A DNA stretch of 64,000 nt, taken from NCBI GenBank assembly GCA_017569285.1, contig CP069419.1, forward strand, positions 2,046,001 to 2,110,000. The letters run 5' to 3'. Source of the stretch: Clostridiales bacterium (GTDB taxonomy: Bacteria; Bacillota; Clostridia; Christensenellales; Aristaeellaceae). The position numbers and the translations under genes were made by a program. The first letter of the stretch is position 1, and each line of letters begins with the position of its first letter. Of the stretch, positions 55,628 through 63,276 are shown piece after piece. The notes beneath the pieces were generated by a model. It did no database searches. It saw only the letters and a list, made by a program, of their open reading frames with translations, and was not told the DNA's origin.

Positions 55628-56914
55628 GTGAAAACGATTCAGATTCCGTATTACACATCGACCATGGATCTGCATGTGGAAGAGGAAAACCTGAAGGCGG
55701 TCATCTATTCCGGAACGGACGAGTACAAAACGGACAAAACCGAGGCGGAACTCGTGGAAGAAGCGCTCCGGAATCCGATCGGCACGCCTCCGCTGCGGGA
55801 ACTGGCGAAGGGGAAGAAGAAGATCGTCCTGATTACCAGCGACCATACCCGCGCGGTGCCCAGCAAGCTGACACTGCCGATCCTGCTGCGGGAAATCCGG
55901 GAAGGGAACCCGGAGGCGGACATCACCATCCTCATCGCGACCGGTCTGCACCGCAAGACCACCGAGGAAGAACAGCGCCGGATGTTCGGCGACGCAATTG
56001 TGGACAATGAAAAAATCGTGGTCAACGAAGCCTTTAAACAGGAAGACTTCGACTTTGTCTGCGGCCTGCCCTCCGGCGCGGAGCTGTGGGTGAACAAGCT
56101 GGCGACGCACTGCGATCTGCTGATTTCCGAAGGCTTTATCGAGCCGCATTTCTTCGCGGGCTTCTCCGGCGGGCGCAAGAGCGTGCTGCCGGGCATCTGC
56201 AACGCGGCGACGGTGAACGAGAACCATTCCTACAAGGCGATCGCGAGCCCCTTCTCCACCACCGGCGTGCTGAAGCACAACCCGATCCACGAGGATATGG
56301 TCTATGCGGCGCGCAGCGTGCACCTGGCCTTTATCCTCAACGTGGCGCTGAACTCAAAGAAAAAGGTGATCGCGGCCTTTGCCGGCGACATGGAGGAAGC
56401 CCATGAGAAGGGCGTGGAGTTCGTCCGTTCGCTGGCCCAGTGCCCGGGGATTACCGGGGATATCGTGGTGACCTCCAACGGCGGATATCCGCTGGACCAG
56501 AACCTGTACCAGAGCCCGAAGGCTGTGGCGACCGCGGAGGCCTGCTGCAAGGACGGCGGCGTGATCATCATGTGCTGCAGCTGCGTGGACGGAATGGGCG
56601 GCACCCACTTTGAGAAACTGATCGTCAAAGGCACGGTGGACGAGATTGACGCGTACCTGTCCAAAATCCCGCCGAAGGAGAGTATCTCCGAGCAGTGGTG
56701 CGCGCAGATTTATTCCCGGATCCTGAAGAAGCACAGGGTGATCCTGGTGACCACCTACCTGGACCACGACCTGGTGCGCAAGGCCAACATGATCCCGGCC
56801 TCCAGCCCGGATGAGGCGCTGGCGATGGCCTATGACATGATGGGGAAGGACGCGAAGGTGGTTGTGATTCCAGACGGTGTGGCGGTCCTTGCCGTGAAGG
56901 AGGAAGGAAAATGA
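55628..56914 (+). CDS. LarA-family nickel-dependent 2-hydroxyacid racemase/epimerase
   Basis: A 428-residue LarA homologue. All residues that hold the nickel-pincer cofactor in lactate racemase fall at the same numbers as in the Lactobacillus enzyme: His-108 in TGLHR, His-174 in EPHFFAGFSGG, Lys-184 in GGRKS (covalent cofactor attachment) and His-200 in NENHS; SDHTRAVP near 71-78 is also kept. So it should be catalytically active if the cofactor makers LarBCE exist elsewhere. Known family activities are racemisation of lactate, malate and other short hydroxyacids, and 2-epimerisation of gluconate. The GTG start has AGGAGG nine bases upstream. Coupled by ATGA to the split dehydratase, it probably prepares the right epimer for it. 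Confidence 0.9.
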   Translation: MKTIQIPYYTSTMDLHVEEENLKAVIYSGTDEYKTDKTEAELVEEALRNPIGTPPLRELAKGKKKIVLITSDHTRAVPSKLTLPILLREIREGNPEADITILIATGLHRKTTEEEQRRMFGDAIVDNEKIVVNEAFKQEDFDFVCGLPSGAELWVNKLATHCDLLISEGFIEPHFFAGFSGGRKSVLPGICNAATVNENHSYKAIASPFSTTGVLKHNPIHEDMVYAARSVHLAFILNVALNSKKKVIAAFAGDMEEAHEKGVEFVRSLAQCPGITGDIVVTSNGGYPLDQNLYQSPKAVATAEACCKDGGVIIMCCSCVDGMGGTHFEKLIVKGTVDEIDAYLSKIPPKESISEQWCAQIYSRILKKHRVILVTTYLDHDLVRKANMIPASSPDEALAMAYDMMGKDAKVVVIPDGVAVLAVKEEGK

Positions 56915-57219
56915 TGAAAGGCCTGGCGCTCCGGGTGGATGACCTGGACAACGTGGCAACGGTGTTTGCCAACGGCGTGACCGCCGGAACGGAAATTGAC
57001 GTGCGCGACAAGCGCGGGAATACCGACCGCATCACGGTGCATTCCGACATTCCCTACGGCCACAAGATCGCGGTGACCGATATTCCGGCCGGGAGCCATA
57101 TCATGAAGTACGGTGAATCCATCGGCGAGGCAGAATGCGATATCCGCCGCGGGGACTACGTCCACGTTCATAATATGAAGGCGCTGCGCGGGCGCGGCGA
57201 CCTGGAAGGGGAGGCTTGA
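56911..57219 (+). CDS. UxaA/SuyA-type dehydratase small subunit (SAF domain)
   Basis: A 102-residue SAF-domain protein corresponding to the N-terminal domain of altronate dehydratase or to the small subunit of sulfolactate lyase. It has DNVATVF near residue 13, IPYGHKIAVTDIPAGSHIMKYGESIGEA in the middle and the end motif GDYVHVHNMKALRGRGDL, in which the histidine pair lies near the active site. Altronate dehydratase is one long chain in many bacteria; here it is split, as in SuyAB and some galactarate or altronate enzymes. Both gene borders overlap or touch, so the subunits are made together. Confidence 0.88.
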   Translation: MMKGLALRVDDLDNVATVFANGVTAGTEIDVRDKRGNTDRITVHSDIPYGHKIAVTDIPAGSHIMKYGESIGEAECDIRRGDYVHVHNMKALRGRGDLEGEA

Positions 57220-57221
57220 AA

Positions 57222-58400
57222 ATGGCATACACATTCCAGGGATACCGCCGTCCGGACGGCAAAATCGGCGCGCGGAATCTCGTCGCGGTGATCCCCAGCG
57301 TGATCTGCGCCAATGACGTGGGGCAGGCCATCTGCCGGCAGGTGCAGGGCACCATCGGATACTTCCACCACCAGGGCTGCTGCCAGCTGCCGCTGGACCT
57401 GAAGCGGGTGACGGATACGCTGTCCAACCTGGGACAGAGCGCGAACGTCGGCGCGGCGCTGATTGTGAGCCTCGGCTGCGAGGGAACAGACCATGAGCGC
57501 ATTGTGGAAGAGATCCGGGCCACCGGCAAACCGGTGGAAATCATCCGGATCCAGGAGCTCGGCGGAACGAGCCGGGCGATCCAGGCGGGCATCGACGCGG
57601 CCCAGCGCATGGTGCAGGAGATTTCAGGCATGCAGCGGGAAACCGCGGACATCTCCGAACTGACCATGGCGATCAAGTGCGGCGCCAGCGATACCACCAG
57701 CGGCATGGCCAGCAACTGCGTGATCGGCTATGTGGCGGATAAGCTGGTGGACCTGGGCGCAACGGTGATCTTTGGCGAGACGACGGAGTTCCTGGGCGGG
57801 GAGCATATCCTGGCCCGGCGCGCCGTGGGCGGCGAGAACGGCCCGGTCGGACAGAAGATTTACAGAATCGTGGATGAAATGGAAAAGCGCGCGATGGCCA
57901 TCGGCGAGGATATGCGCGGCGGCCAGCCGACGCCCGGCAACATCGCCGGCGGACTGAGCAGCATCGAGGAAAAGAGCCTCGGCGCCATCGTGAAATCCGG
58001 CCACCGGCCGATCCAGGGCGTGCTGGAATACTGCGACCGCGCGGACGGGAAGAAGGGCCTGTGGATCAAGGATTCCCCCGGACGCGAGCCGGAGATCCTC
58101 ACCGGCATGGCGGCCACCGGCGCGCAGGTGATGATGTTCTCCACCGGGCGCGGCGCCCCGCAGGGATTCCCCTCCATGCCCGTGATCAAGATCTGCGGCA
58201 ACCCGAACACCTATGAGCGGATGCAGCATGATATGGACCTGAACGCCGGGCGGATCATCACCGGCGAGAAGACGATCGAGGAGGTCGGCGAGGAAGCCTT
58301 CGCGCTGCTGCTGGAGGTCCTGAACGGAAAGATGACCAGGAATGAGGCGCTGGGCTATTACGGCAGCATGGATATCTTCTGCCTCGGCCCGGTGATCTGA
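57222..58400 (+). CDS. UxaA/SuyB-type dehydratase large subunit
   Basis: A 392-residue large subunit of an altronate dehydratase-family lyase. It begins with GYRRPDGKIGARN, and has the cysteines proposed to hold an iron-sulfur cluster or metal in HHQGCCQLPLDLKR (about 46-59), SLGCEGTDHE (about 86) and MAIKCGASDTTSG (about 148-160). Later come NIAGGLSSIEEKSLG and the STGRGAPQGFP loop with VIKICGNP. The ATG at 57222 with GGGGAGG seven bases upstream is preferred to the TTG at 57216. It removes water (or sulfite in SuyB) from a 2-hydroxy acid. Substrate is not readable from sequence. Confidence 0.85.
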   Translation: MAYTFQGYRRPDGKIGARNLVAVIPSVICANDVGQAICRQVQGTIGYFHHQGCCQLPLDLKRVTDTLSNLGQSANVGAALIVSLGCEGTDHERIVEEIRATGKPVEIIRIQELGGTSRAIQAGIDAAQRMVQEISGMQRETADISELTMAIKCGASDTTSGMASNCVIGYVADKLVDLGATVIFGETTEFLGGEHILARRAVGGENGPVGQKIYRIVDEMEKRAMAIGEDMRGGQPTPGNIAGGLSSIEEKSLGAIVKSGHRPIQGVLEYCDRADGKKGLWIKDSPGREPEILTGMAATGAQVMMFSTGRGAPQGFPSMPVIKICGNPNTYERMQHDMDLNAGRIITGEKTIEEVGEEAFALLLEVLNGKMTRNEALGYYGSMDIFCLGPVI

Positions 58401-58463
58401 CCAGACGGCTTTTTCACCCGGATGGGTGACAAAATAAAGCAATATTGAAGGAGGAAACCAATC

Positions 58464-59891
58464 ATGATGAGCCCTGTACTTGCCATGGCAATCGGTATTG
58501 TGGTCATGCTGCTGCTGATCATCTTTACCCGGATGCACGCATTCCCAGCCCTGATTATCTCCGCGGTCCTGATCGCCATCCTGGCGATGCCGGTCGGTGA
58601 CGTCATCAACACGGTGACCACCGGTTTCGGCAACACGATGAAGAGCATCGGTATCGTCATCGGCTTCGGATGTATCATGGGTATTTTCCTGGAGAAATCC
58701 GGAGCTGCCAAGCGGATGGCCCTGACCATCCTGAAGCTGGTCGGCGTCAAGAACTGCGACGTCGTGCTCGGCCTGACCGGTTTTGTGGTATCCATCCCGG
58801 TGTTCTGCGATTCCGGTTTCGTCATCCTGTCCTCGCTGGCGAAGGAATTCTCCCGCCTGACCAAGAAGAGCATGGTCTGGCTGGGCGGCATCCTCGGCAT
58901 GGGCCTGTATATCACGCACTTCATGGTGCCGCCGACCCCCGGCCCGCTGGCGGTTGTCTCTACGTTCAATGAGAACGGCCACGGCCTGGACCTCGGCCTG
59001 TACATCATCTACGGCCTGCTGATCTCCATCCCGCTGTTCATCGCCGCCGTGTTCCTCTTCCGGTACTACGGCAAGAAGTATCCGGACCTGGTCGTCCGCG
59101 ATGAGGAAATCGACCGCTCCAAGTACACCCCGGCGCAGCTGGCCGTCCTCGACCGCATCGCCCAGAAGTCCCGCGAGGGCAAGGAACTGGAGAACAAGGA
59201 CTTTGAAGACCTGCTGGCCGCCGAGAAGCTGCCGAGCGCGTTCATGTCCTTCTTCACCCTGCTGTGCCCCATCGTGCTGATCTTCGCCAACACCATCGTC
59301 GGCCAGATCCCCGCGCTGAACGGAACCACCTTCAAGGGAATCGTGCAGCTGATCGGTAACCCCGTGATGGCGCTGTTCATCTCCCTGTGCATCGGCGCGT
59401 TCTTCCTCTGCAGGGAATTTGACCGCAAGACCTGCGTGAAGCTGATGGGCGATGCCTGCAAGGACGCCGGCCCCATCGTGTTCATCACCGCCGCCGGCGG
59501 CGCGCTGGGCGCTGTCATCAACAATATCGGCGCTGCCAAGATCATGGCGGACTGGCTGGTTGCCACCGGTATCCCCGGCATCCTGGTCCCGATCCTGATC
59601 GGTGTGATCATGCGGTTCCCGCAGGGCTCCGGCACCACGGCCATGATCACCGGTTCCGCGATCGTTGCTCCCATGGTTGCCACCCTGGGCATCAACCCCT
59701 ACCTCGCGGCGCTGGCACTGTGCCTTACCACGATGTGCCCCAGCTACCTCAACGACTCCTACTTCCATGTGGTGACCAACTTCTCCGGCATGGACATCAA
59801 GACCAGCCTGAAGACATGGTCGGTTTCCACCTTCATTATCCCGGCGGTAGGATCGGTCATCCTGATTCTCCTCTCGCTGGTTATCCACTGA
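58464..59891 (+). CDS. GntP family permease
   Basis: A 475-residue proton symporter of the gluconate permease family, with about 12 membrane segments and a cytoplasmic loop near 205-250. Family hallmarks are GFGCIMGIFLEKSGAA near residue 68, IPVFCDSGFVILSSLA near 110, HFMVPPTPGPLAV near 150 and MRFPQGSGTTAMITG near 380. Members import gluconate, idonate, glycerate or related acids. As the last gene of the operon it is probably the entry route for the acid processed by the LarA-like and UxaA-like enzymes. Start has GAAGGAGG upstream. Confidence 0.93.
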   Translation: MMSPVLAMAIGIVVMLLLIIFTRMHAFPALIISAVLIAILAMPVGDVINTVTTGFGNTMKSIGIVIGFGCIMGIFLEKSGAAKRMALTILKLVGVKNCDVVLGLTGFVVSIPVFCDSGFVILSSLAKEFSRLTKKSMVWLGGILGMGLYITHFMVPPTPGPLAVVSTFNENGHGLDLGLYIIYGLLISIPLFIAAVFLFRYYGKKYPDLVVRDEEIDRSKYTPAQLAVLDRIAQKSREGKELENKDFEDLLAAEKLPSAFMSFFTLLCPIVLIFANTIVGQIPALNGTTFKGIVQLIGNPVMALFISLCIGAFFLCREFDRKTCVKLMGDACKDAGPIVFITAAGGALGAVINNIGAAKIMADWLVATGIPGILVPILIGVIMRFPQGSGTTAMITGSAIVAPMVATLGINPYLAALALCLTTMCPSYLNDSYFHVVTNFSGMDIKTSLKTWSVSTFIIPAVGSVILILLSLVIH

Positions 59892-59920
59892 TTCCCCTGC
59901 CCGCAGCGCGGGCGCATAAA

Positions 59921-59960
59921 AAAGCACCCTGCGGCTTCGTGCCGCAGGGTGCTTTCTCAT
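59921..59960. terminator. bidirectional terminator
   Basis: A 15-bp stem (59921-59935 with 59941-59955) with a five-base loop, between the convergent gntP-like and gntR-like genes. Confidence 0.92.
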
Positions 59961-59970
59961 TTTCCCCGGT

Positions 59971-60630
59971 TTATTTTTCGGAATTCATTCCCCGCAGGAT
60001 GGCGTCCCGCGCCAGTTCCAGGTGGGTGCGGTTGATTCTGTCCGCCTGCTCCGGATTCCCCGTCAGCAGCGCGTGGACGATTTCCCGGTGCTCATCCAGC
60101 GATTCCCGGAAGCGCTGCGCGTCCATCAGGGACAGGATGCGGAACTGCTGGTTCATGGAGCGCACCCGGTCGTAGGTGTCGTTCACCAGGCTGTTGTCAG
60201 CCAGGTGCACGATCTCCTCGTGCAGCTTCTCGTCCGTGGCGGTATAGGCCTCCACGTCGCCGTCTTTGAAATGCTTCTCCAGATCTCCCAGCAGCCGCAG
60301 CAGGCGGTCCCGCCGGGCGGAGGTCTGGTGCCCGGCGCTGTGGTAAATCGCGTAGGCCTCCAGCATCACCCGCAGGTCGAAGATTTCCTCAATATCCTTC
60401 GCGGTGAATTCCTTGACGTATACGCCCTTGTTGGGGATTTCCAGCAGCAGGCCGTCTGCCGCCAGCTGGCGCAGTGCCTCGCGCACCGGGCTGCGGCTCA
60501 CGTCCAGGCTCTCCGCGATGTCCAGTTCCTGCAGGCGGGTGCCGGGCGCGTATACGCCCCGGCAGATATTGTCCCGGAGGATCTGGTAGACCTGCTCGCG
60601 CATGGTCGTAATGGTTCTTTTCGCGGCCAT
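59971..60630 (-). CDS. GntR family regulator, FadR/FCD type
   Basis: A 219-residue regulator with an N-terminal winged helix (about 8-75; LDVSRSPVREALRQLAADGLL is the recognition region) and a C-terminal FCD ligand domain (about 80-215). Metal-site residues of FCD proteins are visible in TATDEKLHEEIV (about 130-141), EHREIVHALL (about 180) and NRTHLELA (about 200), so it probably senses an organic acid through a bound metal. It most likely controls the convergent acid operon through the ATGTATACAT palindromes. It lies 40 bases downstream of the P-loop kinase gene, so it may also be read through from that operon. Confidence 0.9.
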   Translation of the reverse strand: MAAKRTITTMREQVYQILRDNICRGVYAPGTRLQELDIAESLDVSRSPVREALRQLAADGLLLEIPNKGVYVKEFTAKDIEEIFDLRVMLEAYAIYHSAGHQTSARRDRLLRLLGDLEKHFKDGDVEAYTATDEKLHEEIVHLADNSLVNDTYDRVRSMNQQFRILSLMDAQRFRESLDEHREIVHALLTGNPEQADRINRTHLELARDAILRGMNSEK

Positions 60631-60670
60631 TGTTTTCTCACGCCCCGTTATGAAATGGGTGGTTTTCCAT

Positions 60671-61288
60671 TCAATCCATTATAGCAGAAAGATCTTCCGC
60701 CTTCAAGGAACCGGCTTCCCGGAGAACGACGCAGCCCGCGTCCGGCAGGCCGAAGGCGGCGAAGTAGGCATCCTCCAGCGGAATCCAGCGCTTGCGGAAC
60801 ATCGCGAGGCTTTCGGGGGATTCCCGCGCGATGAGCCGCGCCTCCCGGATTTCCGGCGCGGTGGCCAGGAAGAACCGGACGTCCGCCGTATCCCGAATCA
60901 CGGGGATATTGCAGTAGCTGCCCTCCAGGATCAGCGCGCGGCATTCCGGCAGCGCCTCCGGGGGCAGCAGGCGGTCCGCCCGGCAGTCATACCGGGAGAA
61001 CAGAACGGGGAGGCCGGCGCGCCAGGGCGCGCAGACCTCCCGGGCCAGGCGTCCGGAATCGCAGTTGCCTCCCGGAACCGCCAGGCGTTCTTCGGTTTTC
61101 AAAGCATGGGGAATCACATAATCATCGGTATGGATGACCGTGGCGTCCAGCATTTCCGCCAGGCGGGAAGCCAGCGTGGTCTTCCCGGAGGCGCACGGCC
61201 CGTCGATGGTGATCAGCGGGCGGTCCATCTCCCGGATTTTCCGTACGGCATCCCGGAGGATCAGCAGTTCGTCATCCATATATAACAC
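60671..61288 (-). CDS. uridine-kinase-like P-loop kinase
   Basis: A 205-residue P-loop kinase. Walker A is TIDGPCASGKTTLA near residues 28-41, the lid and substrate region has THTDDYVIP-like spacing (IHTDDYVIPHA near 52), and LILEGSYCNIP near 120 carries the conserved acid-glycine pair of uridine/phosphoribulokinase-like enzymes. The substrate is unknown; as part of an ECF transporter operon it could phosphorylate the imported vitamin or nucleoside. The GTG at 61288 with AGGGA upstream or the ATG at 61279 may be the start. It begins three bases after the S-component stop. Confidence 0.75.
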   Translation of the reverse strand: MLYMDDELLILRDAVRKIREMDRPLITIDGPCASGKTTLASRLAEMLDATVIHTDDYVIPHALKTEERLAVPGGNCDSGRLAREVCAPWRAGLPVLFSRYDCRADRLLPPEALPECRALILEGSYCNIPVIRDTADVRFFLATAPEIREARLIARESPESLAMFRKRWIPLEDAYFAAFGLPDAGCVVLREAGSLKAEDLSAIMD

Positions 61289-61291
61289 CCG

Positions 61292-61846
61292 TCAGTCCCT
61301 GTTGGCGTTCAGGCCGGCCTTTTCCAGCGCGTAGACAATCACCGGAATCAGCACCAGCTGCACGATGATGCCCGGGATGGCCGTGGTGATCGCTCCGGAC
61401 AGGAACGCGGCAAAGGTAAAGCCGTTTCCGGCGATGCCGGCCAGCACCAGACGGACGATTCCCCATACCACGCGGCCGAGGATCATGGCGATCAGCAGGG
61501 AAGCATAGATCCCCGGGATGGTCTTCGGGAACTTCCGGTACAGGAATCCGGCCACACCGCCGTATACAGCCAGCTCAAAGGCCATGGCTACGGCGCCCGG
61601 GAACATGGGCGGCATGCTGAACAGCACGGAGCGCAGCAGCGGGGCGATAAAGCCCACAGCCAGACCCCAGGGCCAGCCGCACAGGAAACCGCACAGCAGC
61701 ACCGGGATGTGCATCGGGCACAGGGCGGAGCCGATCTGCGGGATCTGGCCGGTGAGGAAAGGCAGCACCAGGGCGAGGGCGAGGCAGATGGCCGCGTAGG
61801 TCAGGCGGCGCACCTTCAGGGAATTGGCGGATGATGTGTTGCTCAT
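61292..61846 (-). CDS. ECF transporter substrate-specificity (S) component
   Basis: A 184-residue membrane protein with about six segments, typical of ECF S-components that capture vitamins or trace compounds for a shared energising module. The LCPMHIPVLLCGFLCGWPWG stretch near 43-62 and the AFELAVYGGVAG region near 88 are characteristic of one clostridial S-component subgroup. The substrate is not known. The start at 61846 has GAAGGAGAG before it and overlaps the DUF3842 gene by four bases. No EcfA or EcfT gene is present, so a shared module is expected. Confidence 0.85.
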   Translation of the reverse strand: MSNTSSANSLKVRRLTYAAICLALALVLPFLTGQIPQIGSALCPMHIPVLLCGFLCGWPWGLAVGFIAPLLRSVLFSMPPMFPGAVAMAFELAVYGGVAGFLYRKFPKTIPGIYASLLIAMILGRVVWGIVRLVLAGIAGNGFTFAAFLSGAITTAIPGIIVQLVLIPVIVYALEKAGLNANRD

Positions 61847-62262
61847 TTTTTCTCTCCTTCTGTCAGCTGGCGGATGTACTGCATCGCGTCGGACAGAATC
61901 GCTGCGGAGCCTTTGACGGTGCCGGCCACGTAGGTGCTGCACAGGTTCATGGGAATCAGGACCCGGCGGGCCAGGCTGGAAGCCACCGCGTTGGCCATGG
62001 CCGGGGAGATTTCCCCCATCATGGCGTCCGCCATGGTGATGCCCAGCGGCCCGACGATAACATCCGCCGTACGGCAGGCCACAATGACCGCGTTCTCCCC
62101 GGTGGCATAATGATCGGCACAGTCCGCCTTCATCATGTTCCCGGTGGCGATACTGTTGGTCCCCACCGCGGTGATCTCCGCCCCGGGGCAGATCTTCCGG
62201 ATCTCCTCGGTCAGCGTTTTTCCCATCCGGCCGCCCTGGCCGTCCAGCACCAGGATATTCAC
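61843..62262 (-). CDS. DUF3842 family protein
   Basis: A 139-residue cytoplasmic protein with a Rossmann-like beginning (VNILVLDGQGGRMGKTLTEEI), TAVGTNSIATGNMMKAD near 37-53, and GPLGITMADAMMGEISPAMA near 78-97, matching DUF3842, whose role is unknown. It is commonly encoded with ECF S-components in Clostridia. The GTG start at 62262 has AGGAGG seven bases upstream. As first gene of the operon, it follows a long structured leader, and it is coupled to the S-component by ATGA. Confidence 0.8.
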   Translation of the reverse strand: MNILVLDGQGGRMGKTLTEEIRKICPGAEITAVGTNSIATGNMMKADCADHYATGENAVIVACRTADVIVGPLGITMADAMMGEISPAMANAVASSLARRVLIPMNLCSTYVAGTVKGSAAILSDAMQYIRQLTEGEKK

Positions 62263-62319
62263 ACGGATCCCTCCTGCCTTCATTTCATATCATATCAGCA
62301 CAGGCGGAAGCGCGGACCC

Positions 62320-62444
62320 GCTGCCGGCCACAAAAAAAGCCGGCAGCTGTCTTCAGGCAGCTTCGGCATCTTCTGATACCGGCTATTGCAACGATTCTTC
62401 GCGGATACAGGCTGCTTGTGCAGCTCCCGCCAGTTTGTACTGAC
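62320..62444 (-). promoter_or_regulatory. attenuator-like leader of the ECF operon (candidate orphan riboswitch)
   Basis: Read on the minus strand, the leader holds a small hairpin GCTGC-ACAA-GCAGC, an unassigned region of about 75 bases, then two hairpins that cannot form together. One is a terminator (fwd 62339-62367, stem GCCG..AGCTG) directly followed by seven U. The other is a perfect 9-bp helix GCTGCCGGC/GCCGGCAGC (fwd 62339-62347 with 62320-62328) that uses the 3' part of the terminator and puts the U tract in its loop. This is the layout of a riboswitch or attenuator expression platform. No known aptamer or T-box consensus was recognised. Confidence 0.6.
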
Positions 62445-62450
62445 AGGGGG

Positions 62451-62480
62451 ATTTTACCATGAATTGTACAGGCGCGTCAA
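62451..62480 (-). promoter_or_regulatory. promoter of the DUF3842/ECF operon
   Basis: Minus-strand TTGACG (fwd 62475-62480), 18 bases, extended TGG-TAAAAT (fwd 62451-62456). Gives a leader of about 180 bases. Confidence 0.7.
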
Positions 62481-62585
62481 TGCATTTCCACCGCCACAGA
62501 CTGACTATGGCGTATCATATATTTTTATGGTAGAATATCGAAAATGACAGGTGCAGACCGTACAACCTGGAAGGAGGGTTACCGG

Positions 62586-63203
62586 ATGATTTTTATCGGC
62601 ATCTGCGGAGCCAGCGGAAGCGGAAAATCCACGCTGGCCCATGCCCTGGAGGAACGCCTGGGCAGCAATCGCTGCCTGGTGCTGCAGCAGGACGCGTATT
62701 ACCGGGACCACCCGGATCTCACCTTTGAACAGCGTGTGAAGCTGAACTACGACGAGCCGGAGATCTTCGACCACGACCTGCTGCTGGAGGATATCTGCCA
62801 GCTGGAACGGGGCGGCGGCATCTCCCGCAAGGTATACAACTTCAGCGAGCACCGGCGGGATGACCGGCCGGATGAGATCATCCTGCCCCGGGACGTCGTG
62901 ATCCTCGAAGGCATCCACACCTTCCATGACCGGCGGCTGACGGAAAAGATGTTCCTCAAGCTCTACATGCAGGTGGAGCCGGATATCTGCCTCCTGCGCC
63001 GGATTGAGCGCGACATCGTGGAGCGCGGGCGGGACATCCAGGGCATCAGCACGCAGTACCTCAACAGCGTGAAGCCCATGTTTGACAAGTATATCCGCAA
63101 CTACATCAGCGACGCCGATGTGATCGTCGCCAACGGCGGGAAGAACGCCCGCATCGTGGATATCCTGGCCGGATATGTGCAGGATGCCCTGCGCGGCGAA
63201 TAA
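62586..63203 (+). CDS. udk: uridine kinase
   Basis: A 205-residue uridine/cytidine kinase. Walker A GICGASGSGKSTLA is at residues 4-17, QQDAYYRDHPDL near 35-46 is the nucleoside-binding aspartate loop, NYDEPEIFDHDLL follows near 57, and VILEGIHTF near 105 and RRIERDIVERGRD near 138 form the lid. The start at 62586 has AAGGAGGG seven bases upstream; the frame is open from 62544. An extended -10 TGGTAGAAT lies at 62528-62536. With the 5'-nucleotidase, phosphorylase and DeoB in the window it completes a picture of nucleoside salvage, although they are not in one operon. Confidence 0.9.
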   Translation: MIFIGICGASGSGKSTLAHALEERLGSNRCLVLQQDAYYRDHPDLTFEQRVKLNYDEPEIFDHDLLLEDICQLERGGGISRKVYNFSEHRRDDRPDEIILPRDVVILEGIHTFHDRRLTEKMFLKLYMQVEPDICLLRRIERDIVERGRDIQGISTQYLNSVKPMFDKYIRNYISDADVIVANGGKNARIVDILAGYVQDALRGE

Positions 63204-63276
63204 CCGCAGAATCCGGTAAAAACCCGTAACCGATATTCCGACGGCACGAAGCCGATACAGGAGGGGGAAACCCGCC

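Noticed and set aside
62320-62444. T-box, TPP, FMN, cobalamin, preQ1 or THF riboswitch.
   Set aside because: The diagnostic consensus strings of these classes were looked for by eye and are absent, although a divergent member cannot be excluded without a covariance search.
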